Positions 54,340 to 63,555 are shown, counted from the first letter of the stretch. The stretch: DNA of 64,000 nt from an uncultured Bacteroidales bacterium (GCA_937901225.1 CALCGX010000127.1:16872-80871), one strand, 5' to 3'. Notes: generated from the letters alone by a model not told the origin. Made by a program: numbers and translations.

Positions 54340-56034
54340 ATGCTTATGAAGACAAAAGACCTTATTGCTAAGCGGTTGCGTCGCGAGAAAGCGATGGAAC
54401 GCAAGAATAGAAATAAACAACAAGTTGCCCAACAACGCACAACTACGGAGATGCGTGATGTGGAATATACACTTCCTACAGGGTTCTCCGATGAGGTACT
54501 CAACGAAGTGAAGCAACTACCCAATCAGTCCATCTCGCAAAACGAGGTGATGCGTCGTCGTGATATGCGCGATGTACTCACATTCACCATAGACCCCGAT
54601 GAGGCAAAAGACTTTGATGATGCACTATCCTTCCAGATATTGGATACGGGTAATTATCAAGTAGGTATTCATATTGCTGATGTCACCCACTATGTGCAAG
54701 AGCAGACAGCATTGGACGATGAGGCATATCAGCGAGGCACGAGTGTGTATTTGGTTGATCGGGTGATTCCAATGCTACCCGAACGCTTGAGCAACGAGCT
54801 TTGTAGTCTGCGCCCCGATGAGGATAAACTTTGTATGTCGGTTATCGTGGAGATGGACCAACAAGCCAAAGTGATTCGCCATAAGATTTGCCGTACAGTG
54901 ATTCGCTCCAACTACCGTTTGACCTATCGTCAAGCGCAAGAGTTGCTGGAGAATAGTTTACAGTTGAAAGTTGACAGTTTACAGTTGAAAGTTGACAGTG
55001 GACAGTTGAGAGAGGCATTGCAGGTGCTGAATGGATTGGCGAAGCAATTGCGTGCTAATCGTTTCCGCCAAGGAGCAATCAACTTCGAAACCCCTGAGGT
55101 GCATTTCCGTTTGGATGAGCACAATGAGCCCGTTGAGATATTTTTCCATAACTCGCTTGATACCAACCATCTGATAGAAGAGTTTATGTTGCTTGCCAAT
55201 CGCATTGTGGCAACGGCGATAGGAAAAGTAAAAGGCGAAAATGCTAAGGAGAATGCGGAAAATGGAGAGGGTAAAAAGAGCGAAAAAGCTAAACCTATGG
55301 TATATCGTGTGCACGATAACCCCGATCCTGAGAAGATAGGGAAACTGAGTACGTTTATCAAGCGTTTTGGATTAAATCTCAAAGTGTCGTCTAATAGCAA
55401 GACGACTCACAAGCATATCAATGCCTTGTTGGACGATTGTCAAGGTATGCCGTGTCAAACATTGGTAGAGACCCTCACCATTCGCTCCATGGCGAAAGCA
55501 GTGTATTCGACGGATAATATTGGGCACTATGGTTTGGCGTTTCCATATTACACACATTTCACATCGCCTATCCGTCGGTATCCCGATATGATGGTGCATC
55601 GTTTGGTGTCACGCTATTTGCTGCAATCGAAAGCGAAATGTCGTGCCGACAAAGAGGAGTTGGAGCAGGCATGTGTACATTGTTCGGAGTGTGAGTTGGC
55701 AGCGCAAATGGCCGAGCGTGATTCCATCAAAGAGATGCATGCACGTTGGATTAGTAGCCATCTGGGCGAGGAGTTTGATGCGATTATTAGCGGAGTGACC
55801 GAATTTGGGTTGTTTGTACAACTCACTGACACCATGACCGAAGGTCTGGTGCCTATCCGCACCATTGAGCCACATGATTATATGCAGTTTGATGAGGAGA
55901 ACTATTGTTTGATTGCAGCTCGCAGTGGAAATACCTATACACTATCTGATAAGGTACGCGTGCGCGTAACAAAAGTGGATATCGAACGCAAATTGATAGA
56001 CTTTGTACTGGTAGAGCACGAAGAATATCGTTGA
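54340..56034 (+). CDS. rnr: RNase R/RNase II-family exoribonuclease, N-terminally short
   Basis: 564 residues against roughly 700 for usual Bacteroidetes RNase R. The RNB catalytic domain is complete (FTIDPDEAKDFDDALS with the metal-binding Asp cluster, VGIHIADVTHYV, YYTHFTSPIRRYPDMMVHR) and a C-terminal S1 domain (FDAIISGVTEFGLFVQL) is present. The N-terminal winged helix and cold-shock domains are missing; only about 85 bp separate the start from the previous terminator, so they are not encoded in another frame. The stretch LQLKVDSLQLKVDSGQL comes from seven 7-bp repeats (54960-55008). A charged insert, GENAKENAENGEGKKSEKAK, lies near residue 305. No consensus promoter was seen upstream. 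Confidence 0.9.
   Translation: MLMKTKDLIAKRLRREKAMERKNRNKQQVAQQRTTTEMRDVEYTLPTGFSDEVLNEVKQLPNQSISQNEVMRRRDMRDVLTFTIDPDEAKDFDDALSFQILDTGNYQVGIHIADVTHYVQEQTALDDEAYQRGTSVYLVDRVIPMLPERLSNELCSLRPDEDKLCMSVIVEMDQQAKVIRHKICRTVIRSNYRLTYRQAQELLENSLQLKVDSLQLKVDSGQLREALQVLNGLAKQLRANRFRQGAINFETPEVHFRLDEHNEPVEIFFHNSLDTNHLIEEFMLLANRIVATAIGKVKGENAKENAENGEGKKSEKAKPMVYRVHDNPDPEKIGKLSTFIKRFGLNLKVSSNSKTTHKHINALLDDCQGMPCQTLVETLTIRSMAKAVYSTDNIGHYGLAFPYYTHFTSPIRRYPDMMVHRLVSRYLLQSKAKCRADKEELEQACVHCSECELAAQMAERDSIKEMHARWISSHLGEEFDAIISGVTEFGLFVQLTDTMTEGLVPIRTIEPHDYMQFDEENYCLIAARSGNTYTLSDKVRVRVTKVDIERKLIDFVLVEHEEYR
54960..55008. repeat. 7-bp tandem repeat inside rnr (seven units)
   Basis: Seven contiguous units of form A[CA]AGT[TG][GT], encoding part of an insertion in the RNB domain region. 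Confidence 0.8.
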
Positions 56035-56068
56035 ACTTTGATGCCCTAACAACTTTTTCCACTCAAAA

Positions 56069-56100
56069 TTTGCACATACGCAAATTTTGTTGTACCTTTG
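56069..56100 (+). promoter_or_regulatory. Promoter of the 56118-57090 pair
   Basis: TTTG (56069-56072), 20 nt, TACCTTTG (56093-56100). It lies after the rnr stop and downstream of the first possible ATG (56031) of the next frame, which argues against that start. Confidence 0.75.
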
Positions 56101-56117
56101 TACCCAAATCGGGTATT

Positions 56118-56876
56118 TTGAAATCAATTAAAACGATATTACTGGCTATGCTCTTGCTGCTTTCGCCTATGCTATGGGCGGAAGTGGTGACTTTGCGTAC
56201 GGGACAAACGGTCAAGGGAGAAGTGCTATTGCAAAACGAAGAGGTAGTGATTGTACGCACCAAGAATGGTATGCGTTATCAGTATCCAGCCAGCGAAGTG
56301 GTATCCATCAAGGCAGAAGAACTGGCAGCAAAAGAGGATGAATTAGCTGGTAAAAAACGCAATGTACGCGCTGTCAATATGCGTTTTCAACTCCATAGTG
56401 GAGCAGTATATGTCCCTCAAATGGGGTGGGGCGGTCAGGTGGCTGCGGATTGGATGGTAGGTTCGCGTATGATTCAAGGTAAACGGTTGTTTGTAGGCGG
56501 TGGTATCGGCTATCGAGCAAAAATAATGCCTACTACTCTTGCAGATACAACATCTTCCAACACAACATATTCTTTTATTCCATTACAGGCAATGGTTTCC
56601 CTGCCATTGCTGGAGCATCAACATGCGCCAGTCATAGGGATTAGTGCAGGATATGGCTTTGCAGCCAATAAAGATACTCAAGGCGGTATATGCGTGGGAG
56701 TTGATTTGGGCTGGAATTATATAATCAATGAGCAATCCAGTTTGCAACTGAGCTTATATGCGGATTGGCAACAAGCCAGAGCGAATGTGAAGCAGGTCGT
56801 AGCGGATAAAGAATATATTAACCATATGGGATGTAACTTTATCTCAATGGGTTTGAAATTAGCCATATTATTTTAA
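56118..56876 (+). CDS. Outer-membrane beta-barrel-like protein, TTG start
   Basis: 252 residues from TTG at 56118. The frame is open from ATG 56031, but that ATG precedes the promoter at 56069-56100 and adds 29 residues with no signal character. From TTG the protein starts with an excellent signal peptide (KSIKTILLAMLLLLSPMLWA). A short N-terminal domain (VTLRTGQTVKGEVLLQNEEV) resembles an Sm-like fold often found in Bacteroidetes barrel proteins. The rest is beta-barrel-like with alternating hydrophobic strands and ends in SMGLKLAILF. Function unknown. It is 10 bp from the next gene. Confidence 0.72.
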   Translation: MKSIKTILLAMLLLLSPMLWAEVVTLRTGQTVKGEVLLQNEEVVIVRTKNGMRYQYPASEVVSIKAEELAAKEDELAGKKRNVRAVNMRFQLHSGAVYVPQMGWGGQVAADWMVGSRMIQGKRLFVGGGIGYRAKIMPTTLADTTSSNTTYSFIPLQAMVSLPLLEHQHAPVIGISAGYGFAANKDTQGGICVGVDLGWNYIINEQSSLQLSLYADWQQARANVKQVVADKEYINHMGCNFISMGLKLAILF

Positions 56877-56886
56877 TCACCATAAG

Positions 56887-57090
56887 ATGAAAGCCGTAAA
56901 GAAGTTTCATAGCCAACCTGAGCGTCGCAAGCATCGCGTGAGTATCATGCTCAACGATAGTGAGAAGCGTGCGCTGGAGCGCTATTGCGATCAATATACG
57001 GTGAAGAATCGTTCGCGTTTGATACGTGAAACGCTGATGCGCAATATCTTAAAGCGCTTTGAGAAAGACTCTCCTACGTTGTTTGATTGA
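56887..57090 (+). CDS. Small basic ribbon-helix-helix-like protein
   Basis: 67 residues. The sequence RRKHRVSIMLNDSEKRALERYC followed by SRLIRETLMRNILKRF fits a short beta strand and two helices, as in Arc/MetJ-type DNA-binding proteins. It is rich in Lys and Arg. It lies 10 bp after the barrel gene, on the same transcript. A regulatory role is inferred; the target is unknown. Confidence 0.65.
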   Translation: MKAVKKFHSQPERRKHRVSIMLNDSEKRALERYCDQYTVKNRSRLIRETLMRNILKRFEKDSPTLFD

Positions 57091-57130
57091 CGACCCTTAG
57101 CCCATGGCCATCCTACGGGGAAAGTATTGG

Positions 57131-57185
57131 ATGGTAACAGCATGGTAATGGAATGGTAACGGAGTGGTATCGAGAAGTATAGCGG
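57131..57185. repeat. 11-bp tandem array upstream of the secDF terminator
   Basis: Five 11-bp steps; the first three are ATGGTAA[CT][AG]G[CA] and the next two diverge while keeping phase. It lies in the 244-bp gap between the convergent 56887 gene and secDF. The unit differs from that at 1508 but the period is the same. Confidence 0.7.
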
Positions 57186-57283
57186 AAATACCCAACTTTT
57201 GAATGAGGAATTTTGAATGATGAATTGCTGCTGATTGCACGTATCGGCAGAGATGTAGAATAAATGATAAATGATTATATAAC

Positions 57284-57313
57284 AAAATCGCCACTCAATC
57301 GAGTGGCGATTTT
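57284..57313. terminator. Bidirectional terminator between 56887 gene and secDF
   Basis: AAAATCGCCACTC and GAGTGGCGATTTT, a perfect 13-bp stem with a 4-nt loop whose ends supply A- and T-runs. Confidence 0.9.
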
Positions 57314-57334
57314 GATTACTATTGATTAGAATGA

Positions 57335-60300
57335 TTATTTCTCAGCTTTCTTAGCTTTGCGACGAGCGATAGCCTCTTGGATATCGTAAGCAAGAGGAGT
57401 AGCCACGCAGAGAGTTGAATAAGTACCAACGATCACACCCAACATCAATGCGAATACGAAACCGCGGATGGTCTCACCACCGAAGCAGAAGATTGCGAGC
57501 AATACCACAAAGGTGGACATAGAGGTTGAGAATGTACGGCTCAAAGTATCGTTCAACGCATTGTTCATGTTGAGCATGAGTTCGCGTTTTGGATATAGAC
57601 CTTTATATTCGCGCACGCGATCGAAGACAACCACAGTATCGTTGATAGAGTAACCGATGATAGTCAAGATAGCAGCGATAAATGATTGGTCAATCTCCAT
57701 AGAGAATGGCATTACCTTCCAGAGGAGCGCATATGCACCAAGCACAAAGAGTGCGTCGTGTGCCAAACCAACCAATGCACCTACTGAAAATGCCACATTG
57801 CGGAAACGGAGCAATACATAGAGGAAGATACCGAGCAACGCTGCCAAGACTGCCCAAATAGCAGATTGGGTAATATCGTCAGCTACAGCAGGACCTACCT
57901 TTTGAGATTGCATAATACCTACTTCTGGGTTGATCTCGGTAGATTTGAACTCATCAAATGTTACATCTTCAGCCAAGAAAGGTTTGCAACCCTCGTAGAG
58001 CAATGCCTCAATGGTTGCCTCTACATTGTCAGAATTGTCGTTAATGAGGTAGTTGGTAGAGATACGTACTTGGTTAGCATCACCGATGGTGATTACATTG
58101 AGTGCGAAGTTCTCCTCGTCACCCAACTCAGCCTTAGCCGCCATGAAGACGTTATCCAAACTTGCATTTACCTCCTCAGTATTCACATCTTGAGCAAAAC
58201 GAACGATATAGTTGCGACCTCCTGAGAAGTCAATACCAAGGTTCAATTTACCGAAGAAATGTGGGTTAAGTGCCAAAGCACCCAAAACAACGATAATTCC
58301 AGAGATGATGTAAGTTACCTTACGACCACCGATGAAGTTCACCTTGGTGTTTTGCAAGAAGTTTTGCATCAACTTGGTAGTGAAGTTCAACTCCTTAGCA
58401 TTCTCTCTCTTAGCATAAGCCTCGAGCAACATACGGCAAACGAACACAGCGGTCAAGAAAGAAGACACGATACCAATCATGTATGTTACAGCGAAACCCT
58501 TGATAGGACCTGTACCGAAGATAGCCAAGATAGCACCTGTCAAGAATGAGGTAACGTTAGAGTCAATAATCGCAGAGATAGCACCGCTGAAACCATCCTC
58601 GATAGCTTTGCGCAAGCCCTTACCTGCACGACGCTCCTCGCGGATACGCTCGTAGATAAGTACGTTAGCATCCACTGCCATACCCATGGTCAACACGATA
58701 CCGGCGATACCAGGCAAGGTCAATACAGCGGAGAAAGAAGACAAGATACCTGCCAACAAGAATACGTTGCAGAGCAATGCAATATTAGCAAACATACCAG
58801 CGGTAAAGCCATAGTAGCAAATCATGTAGAGCATGATAAGGATAAAGCCCAACACGAAGCTCCACATACCTGCAGTGATAGCCTCTTGACCAAGTGATGG
58901 ACCAACTACGTCCTCTTGGATAATGCGTGCAGGAGCAGGCATCTTACCAGAGTTCAAGGTGTTAGCCAAGTCCTTAGCCTCTTCTACGGTAAAGTTACCA
59001 GTGATTTGTGAGCTACCACCTGCGATCTCGTTTTGTACAGTTGGGAAGCTATATACATAGCCATCGAGTACGATAGCGATAGATTTGCCAATATTGTCGC
59101 GTGTGATACGTTGCCAATCGCGTGCACCCTCAGCATTCATAGTCATACTTACGTTAGCGTAAGCAGATGTTTGACCGAAGTCAGCGCGAGCGTCAGTGAT
59201 CACATCACCCTCGAGTGAAGGACGACCATTGGTTTGTGATTTCAACGCAACGAGTTGATAGAATGATTCTGCCGCATCAATAGCCTTCACAGTCCAGCAG
59301 AGCTTCAACTCGCGTGGAAGAACTGATTTAGCTACTTGAGAGTTGAGCATAGCCATTACCTTAGCGGTATCGCTGTAGTGAACAGTACCTACCACTGGAC
59401 CACGGTATGCTTGACCTGCTTGGTTGACAGAAGGATTGAGAACTGCGAAGAGAGGATTGTTCTTCTTGTACTCCTCTACAGCAGCTTGTTGGTCAGCCTC
59501 CAATTGTGCAAGGCTATCAGCAGCGAGATCCTCAACGAGCGCATCTACGTCATCAGCCACTACTTCCTCTTCCACCACCTCAACTTCTGCTACCTCAGCT
59601 TGAGCAGCCTCAGTGCTTGCGTTTGCCTTAGCTACCTCATTGTTGATTTGAGCTAATTGTGGAAGAATCTCAGAGAGGTCATATGTCTCCCAGAACTCAA
59701 GGTTAGCAGAACCTTGGAGCAGTTTACGTACACGCTCAGGCTCTTTGATACCAGGCAACTCAATGAGAATACGACCTGTTTGGCTGAGCTTTTGGATATT
59801 AGGTTGTACCACACCAAAGCGGTCAATACGTGTGCGGAGCACGTTGAATGAGTTGTTGATAGCACCCTCAACCTCCTCGCGAACTACTTTCTCCACCTCA
59901 GCATTGGTAGAAGTCAAAGATACCTTATCTTTCAACTCAAAAGTAGAGAATACAGATGCCAATTGCGCATTAGGGTCGAGCTCATAGAATGACTCGAAGA
60001 ACAATGTCAAATAGTCTGCACCAGAAGATTTTTGTTTTTCGTTAGCGAGTGCAATAGCATTGTTGAAGTTCTCGGTAGTATTGTGACCGCTGAGCGCACG
60101 GATAATGTCTGGTACAGACACTTCCATGGTTACGTTCATACCACCCTTGAGGTCAAGACCCAAGTTCAACTCTTTCTCACGGCACTCCTTCAATGTGTAG
60201 CCGAACCACACCTTCTCACCTGCAACAGAGTCCAAATATTGGTACTCTTTTGCAGCATCACCTTGTGCATACGCTGCTGCTTTTTTGTCGTAACTGCTTG

Positions 60301-60382
60301 TCACAAAAGAGAATGACAAGTAGAACGCACTTACCAAAGCAAGGCAGGCTGCCAATGTGATAACTAGTCCTTTGTTTTGCAT
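57335..60382 (-). CDS. secDF: SecD-SecF fusion protein
   Basis: 1015 residues. The SecD half starts with a membrane helix (LVITLAACLALVSAFYLSF), LGLDLKGGMNVTMEV, a large periplasmic part and six-helix core with GMAVDANVLIYERIREE. The SecF half follows with LNLGIDFSGGRNYIVRF and IGYSINDTVVVFDRVREY. The complex uses the proton or sodium gradient to assist Sec export. A low-complexity Glu/Ala/Val-rich insert (about 250-300, VAEVEVVEEEVVADDVDALV) lies in the periplasmic domain. Fused SecDF is usual in the phylum. It has its own promoter and terminator. Confidence 0.97.
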   Translation of the reverse strand: MQNKGLVITLAACLALVSAFYLSFSFVTSSYDKKAAAYAQGDAAKEYQYLDSVAGEKVWFGYTLKECREKELNLGLDLKGGMNVTMEVSVPDIIRALSGHNTTENFNNAIALANEKQKSSGADYLTLFFESFYELDPNAQLASVFSTFELKDKVSLTSTNAEVEKVVREEVEGAINNSFNVLRTRIDRFGVVQPNIQKLSQTGRILIELPGIKEPERVRKLLQGSANLEFWETYDLSEILPQLAQINNEVAKANASTEAAQAEVAEVEVVEEEVVADDVDALVEDLAADSLAQLEADQQAAVEEYKKNNPLFAVLNPSVNQAGQAYRGPVVGTVHYSDTAKVMAMLNSQVAKSVLPRELKLCWTVKAIDAAESFYQLVALKSQTNGRPSLEGDVITDARADFGQTSAYANVSMTMNAEGARDWQRITRDNIGKSIAIVLDGYVYSFPTVQNEIAGGSSQITGNFTVEEAKDLANTLNSGKMPAPARIIQEDVVGPSLGQEAITAGMWSFVLGFILIMLYMICYYGFTAGMFANIALLCNVFLLAGILSSFSAVLTLPGIAGIVLTMGMAVDANVLIYERIREERRAGKGLRKAIEDGFSGAISAIIDSNVTSFLTGAILAIFGTGPIKGFAVTYMIGIVSSFLTAVFVCRMLLEAYAKRENAKELNFTTKLMQNFLQNTKVNFIGGRKVTYIISGIIVVLGALALNPHFFGKLNLGIDFSGGRNYIVRFAQDVNTEEVNASLDNVFMAAKAELGDEENFALNVITIGDANQVRISTNYLINDNSDNVEATIEALLYEGCKPFLAEDVTFDEFKSTEINPEVGIMQSQKVGPAVADDITQSAIWAVLAALLGIFLYVLLRFRNVAFSVGALVGLAHDALFVLGAYALLWKVMPFSMEIDQSFIAAILTIIGYSINDTVVVFDRVREYKGLYPKRELMLNMNNALNDTLSRTFSTSMSTFVVLLAIFCFGGETIRGFVFALMLGVIVGTYSTLCVATPLAYDIQEAIARRKAKKAEK

Positions 60383-60478
60383 AATGTTAATTTTATTTTG
60401 TTATTATTTATATTTCTACGGTGCCCTTTTCGCGTACGCATGCCTGTACAATATGGTACACGTGCGCAAAATAGCGTG

Positions 60479-60510
60479 CAAAGGTACAACTTTTTTTGCA
60501 AATGTGCAAA
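60479..60510 (-). promoter_or_regulatory. Promoter of secDF
   Basis: Minus strand TTTG (60510-60507), 20 nt, TACCTTTG (60486-60479). Leader about 90 nt with inverted GTAC/GTGC repeats. Confidence 0.75.
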
Positions 60511-60563
60511 TAAAAGTGTAAAAAAGTTATAAAACTCGGATATAGTGCAACTAAAACACCCTT

Positions 60564-61955
60564 TTACGCCAATGCAGCAATGCATTCATCGAGGTTCAGC
60601 AACTGCTGCTCGCCTGATTGCATATTCTTGAGCATCACCTTTCCCGCTGCCATCTCGTCGCCTCCCACAATGGCTACAAACGGTATATGCTTGGCATCGG
60701 CATAACCCATCTGCTTCTTCATCTTGGTAGGCTCGGGATAAACTTCTACGCGCAAACCTTTCTCGCGCAAAGCCTTTGCCCAGCGCAATGCGTAGAGCAA
60801 TTCTTGTTCGCCGAAGGTGGCGAAGAGCAATTGGGTAGTCGATTGTAAGTTTTCGGGATAGAGGTTTAGTTCGGTCAGCACATCATAGATGCGATCCGCA
60901 CCAAACGATATACCTACCCCCGATACATTAGGCATGCCAAAGATACCAGTTAAGTTGTCGTAGCGACCGCCACCTGTGATACTACCCATCTGTACATCCA
61001 ATGCTTTCACTTCGAAGATAGCACCAGTGTAGTAGTTCAGTCCACGAGCAAGGCATAAGTCAAGTTCGATTTGCAATGCATTAGGTTCGTAGGTGGCTAA
61101 ATCGCCATCTTGTGAGCTTTCTGCATAGAGCGCAAAGATGGTGCGCAACTCCTCAACACCCTTAAGACCCGTTTCTGAAGCAGCAAGTACTTGCTCCAAC
61201 TGGTCTAATTTCTCAGCATTGGTGCCATTGAGGTGCAGGATTGGTTGCAATGCTTCCACAGCTTCAGCGGGGATACCTTTCTCTAGCAACTCTTTGTTCA
61301 CATTATCGATGCCAATCTTGTCCAATTTGTCAATTGCCACAGTGATATCAATGATACGCTCTGGCTGACCAATAACTTCGGCTATACCAGCAAGAATCTT
61401 GCGGTTGTTGATATGCAAACTTACGCGAATACCCAAACGGCGATATACCTCTTCCACGATCTGAATAAGTTCCACCTCGCTAAGTAGCGAATTAGTGCCT
61501 ACCACGTCCACATCGCATTGATAAAACTCGCGATAGCGACCTTTTTGCGGACGATCAGCGCGCCATACTGGCTGAATCTGATAACGCTTGAATGGGAACT
61601 GAATCTCCTCGCGATGTTGCACTACAAAACGAGCAAAAGGAACCGTCAGATCATAGCGCAAGCCTTTCTCGCTAACTTTGGTTGTCAATGCACCGATGGT
61701 GCTATTAGCCAACTGCTCAGCATCTATCGCGTTTTTCCAGTCGCCCGAATTGAGGATTTTGAAAAGCAGTTTATCGCCCTCCTCACCATATTTACCCATC
61801 AGCGTGCTTAGGTTTTCCATTGCAGGAGTTTCAATCTGCTGAAAACCATACAATGAAAACACCGATTTGATGGTATCAAAAATATAATTACGACGCGCCA
61901 TCTCCAATGGAGAGAAATCGCGTGTGCCTTTTGGAATGCTTGGTTTTTGTGCCAT
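60564..61955 (-). CDS. hisS: Histidyl-tRNA synthetase
   Basis: 463 residues. Class II motifs are present: motif 1 region at GTRDFSP and [10 protein letters not shown], motif 2 [28 protein letters not shown] broken by the family pattern, and the histidine signature [14 protein letters not shown] plus [15 protein letters not shown]-terminal anticodon domain ([20 protein letters not shown]) follows. It lies 29 bp after waaA on the same strand and has no promoter of its own that I can see. Confidence 0.96.
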   Translation of the reverse strand: MAQKPSIPKGTRDFSPLEMARRNYIFDTIKSVFSLYGFQQIETPAMENLSTLMGKYGEEGDKLLFKILNSGDWKNAIDAEQLANSTIGALTTKVSEKGLRYDLTVPFARFVVQHREEIQFPFKRYQIQPVWRADRPQKGRYREFYQCDVDVVGTNSLLSEVELIQIVEEVYRRLGIRVSLHINNRKILAGIAEVIGQPERIIDITVAIDKLDKIGIDNVNKELLEKGIPAEAVEALQPILHLNGTNAEKLDQLEQVLAASETGLKGVEELRTIFALYAESSQDGDLATYEPNALQIELDLCLARGLNYYTGAIFEVKALDVQMGSITGGGRYDNLTGIFGMPNVSGVGISFGADRIYDVLTELNLYPENLQSTTQLLFATFGEQELLYALRWAKALREKGLRVEVYPEPTKMKKQMGYADAKHIPFVAIVGGDEMAAGKVMLKNMQSGEQQLLNLDECIAALA

Positions 61956-61984
61956 ATTGTTTGATGTTAAAGATTTCTACAATT

Positions 61985-63190
61985 TTAAAGGTTCAAATGT
62001 TTCAATATCTTGTTGGTCGCCCCAAGTTCGCTATTTACGTAATCCGTAGCAGCCTGTCCCATAACGTGTTGTGTCGCAAATGCAGTATCTAATGAATTTG
62101 CAAACTCGCGGTAGTTTCTTACCGTAATCGCGGCCCCCGCGTTGAGTAGTCCGTGTGCCTCACGGAACTTCTTCCATGTTGGACCAAACACCACAGGCAT
62201 GCCATACACAGCCGCCTCCAAGGTGTTGTGAATGCTCACTCCAAACCCGCCACCGATATATGCCACTTGTCCGTAACGATATATTGACGATAGTACCCCA
62301 ATAGTATCCACCAGCAGCACACGACACTTGTCCAAACTCATAGGTTTGGCTTCGGTATAACGCACGTAACGTCCTTCAAAAAGCTGAAAAATACGATGTA
62401 AGTGTTCCGCATCAATCTCATGAGGAACCAACACCAATTTCACATGCTCACGCTCGGATAGATAACGCGCAAAGAGTTGTTCGTCCTGTGGCCATGTGCT
62501 ACCAGCCACAATCACCTGTTCTGCCCCCGACACAAATCCTTCTACGATAGGCAAGTCTTTGGCCTGCTTACGCACTTCGGCCACACGGTCAAAACGTGTA
62601 TCGCCTGCCACGCTAACTTGCTCTACACCATGCTGTTGCAGTAATGCTGCGGATGCTTGGTCTTGCACAAAAATATGTTTGAATGCATGGAGCAATTGCA
62701 AGTATCCTTTGCCCCATGGTTTGAAAAATAACTGACTGGGACGGAAGATGGCAGAAATCAAATAGGTGGGAATATTCTTGGCTTTGAGTTCCTTTAGGTA
62801 GGCAGGCCAAAACTCATACTTCACCATGATTGCAGCCTCCAAAGGTAAGATTTCAAGCAGTTGTTTGGCATTTTTTCGTGTAGCAAATGGCAAGTATGTA
62901 ACCTTGTCCACCATCGGATAGTTCTTGCGCAATTCGTAACCGGAAGGTGAAAAGAATGTCAGCAACACCTTGCGAAAGGGTAATTCAGAATGCAGACGTT
63001 CGATGATTGGACGTGCCTGCTCAAATTCGCCCACCGAAGCAGCATGAAACCACAGCACCTGACAACCGCACAGGGTCTTAGCCCATTCTTGCAGCTCGTC
63101 CAAGGCGCGTGCTTGTCCTTGCACCAATTTGCGCGCTTTCTTGTGTCCAAGAAGCGCCGCCAAACGCAATATCCAAAAATACAATCTCAA
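61985..63190 (-). CDS. waaA: 3-deoxy-D-manno-octulosonic acid transferase (KdtA/WaaA)
   Basis: 401 residues. The N-terminal half has WFHAASVGEFEQARPIIE and LTFFSPSGYE, the middle VKYEFWPAYL, and the C-terminal GT30 half has ASTWPQDE-like VAGSTWPQDEQLF, VLVPHEI and the loop GGFGVSIHNTLEAAVYGMPVVFGP. It adds Kdo to lipid A at the inner membrane. The start is TTG at 63190: an in-frame TAA lies four codons upstream and no ATG is near. The promoter is 55 bp upstream. hisS follows after 29 bp. Confidence 0.95.
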   Translation of the reverse strand: MRLYFWILRLAALLGHKKARKLVQGQARALDELQEWAKTLCGCQVLWFHAASVGEFEQARPIIERLHSELPFRKVLLTFFSPSGYELRKNYPMVDKVTYLPFATRKNAKQLLEILPLEAAIMVKYEFWPAYLKELKAKNIPTYLISAIFRPSQLFFKPWGKGYLQLLHAFKHIFVQDQASAALLQQHGVEQVSVAGDTRFDRVAEVRKQAKDLPIVEGFVSGAEQVIVAGSTWPQDEQLFARYLSEREHVKLVLVPHEIDAEHLHRIFQLFEGRYVRYTEAKPMSLDKCRVLLVDTIGVLSSIYRYGQVAYIGGGFGVSIHNTLEAAVYGMPVVFGPTWKKFREAHGLLNAGAAITVRNYREFANSLDTAFATQHVMGQAATDYVNSELGATNKILKHLNL

Positions 63191-63244
63191 CGTTCTTTTT
63201 TATATTTTGAGAGTACTACTCCAATTGTTTGCATAAAAAACGCG

Positions 63245-63276
63245 CAAAGTTACAATCTTTTTTTGACATATACAAA
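63245..63276 (-). promoter_or_regulatory. Promoter of waaA-hisS
   Basis: Minus strand TTTG (63276-63273), 20 nt, TAACTTTG (63252-63245). Leader about 49 nt. Confidence 0.78.
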
Positions 63277-63371
63277 TCTTTCATCATTTTTTCTCAATGC
63301 GCTACGATGCTCTTTCCCTCGTCCGTCCTATATATCGTTGCCTATTTGCAATAACACGGTGGCTATAAATC

Positions 63372-63426
63372 TTAGGTGATTCATAGGTGATTCTTAGGTT
63401 ATTTATAGGTTATTCATAGGTGATTT
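63372..63426. repeat. 11-bp tandem array, copy 3 (five units)
   Basis: Five contiguous units [AT]TAGGT[GT]ATT[CT], same orientation as 1508-1562. Like that copy it sits between two divergent promoters (waaA and metY). The remainder of the 365-bp gap holds those promoters. Confidence 0.9.
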
Positions 63427-63503
63427 AGTACACATCACAATTAGATAAAAACGACTTATCCATGAAAATACTATTTTTAATTCCGCAACTTTTCTTCGAA
63501 AAA

Positions 63504-63535
63504 TTTGTTAATACGTGTATTTTTTTGTACCTTTG
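63504..63535 (+). promoter_or_regulatory. Promoter of metY
   Basis: TTTG (63504-63507), 20 nt, TACCTTTG (63528-63535). The start codon at 63556 leaves a leader of about 15 nt, too short for a riboswitch. Confidence 0.78.
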
Positions 63536-63555
63536 CGCGCTAATTTTGTTTTGAT

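Noticed and set aside
54340..56034. Frameshifted or broken rnr gene
   Set aside because: The catalytic and S1 domains are intact in one frame, and the upstream 85 bp is too short to hold the missing domains, so the gene is short rather than broken.
63427..63555. SAM riboswitch before metY
   Set aside because: The promoter leaves only about 15 nt of leader, too short for any known SAM riboswitch.
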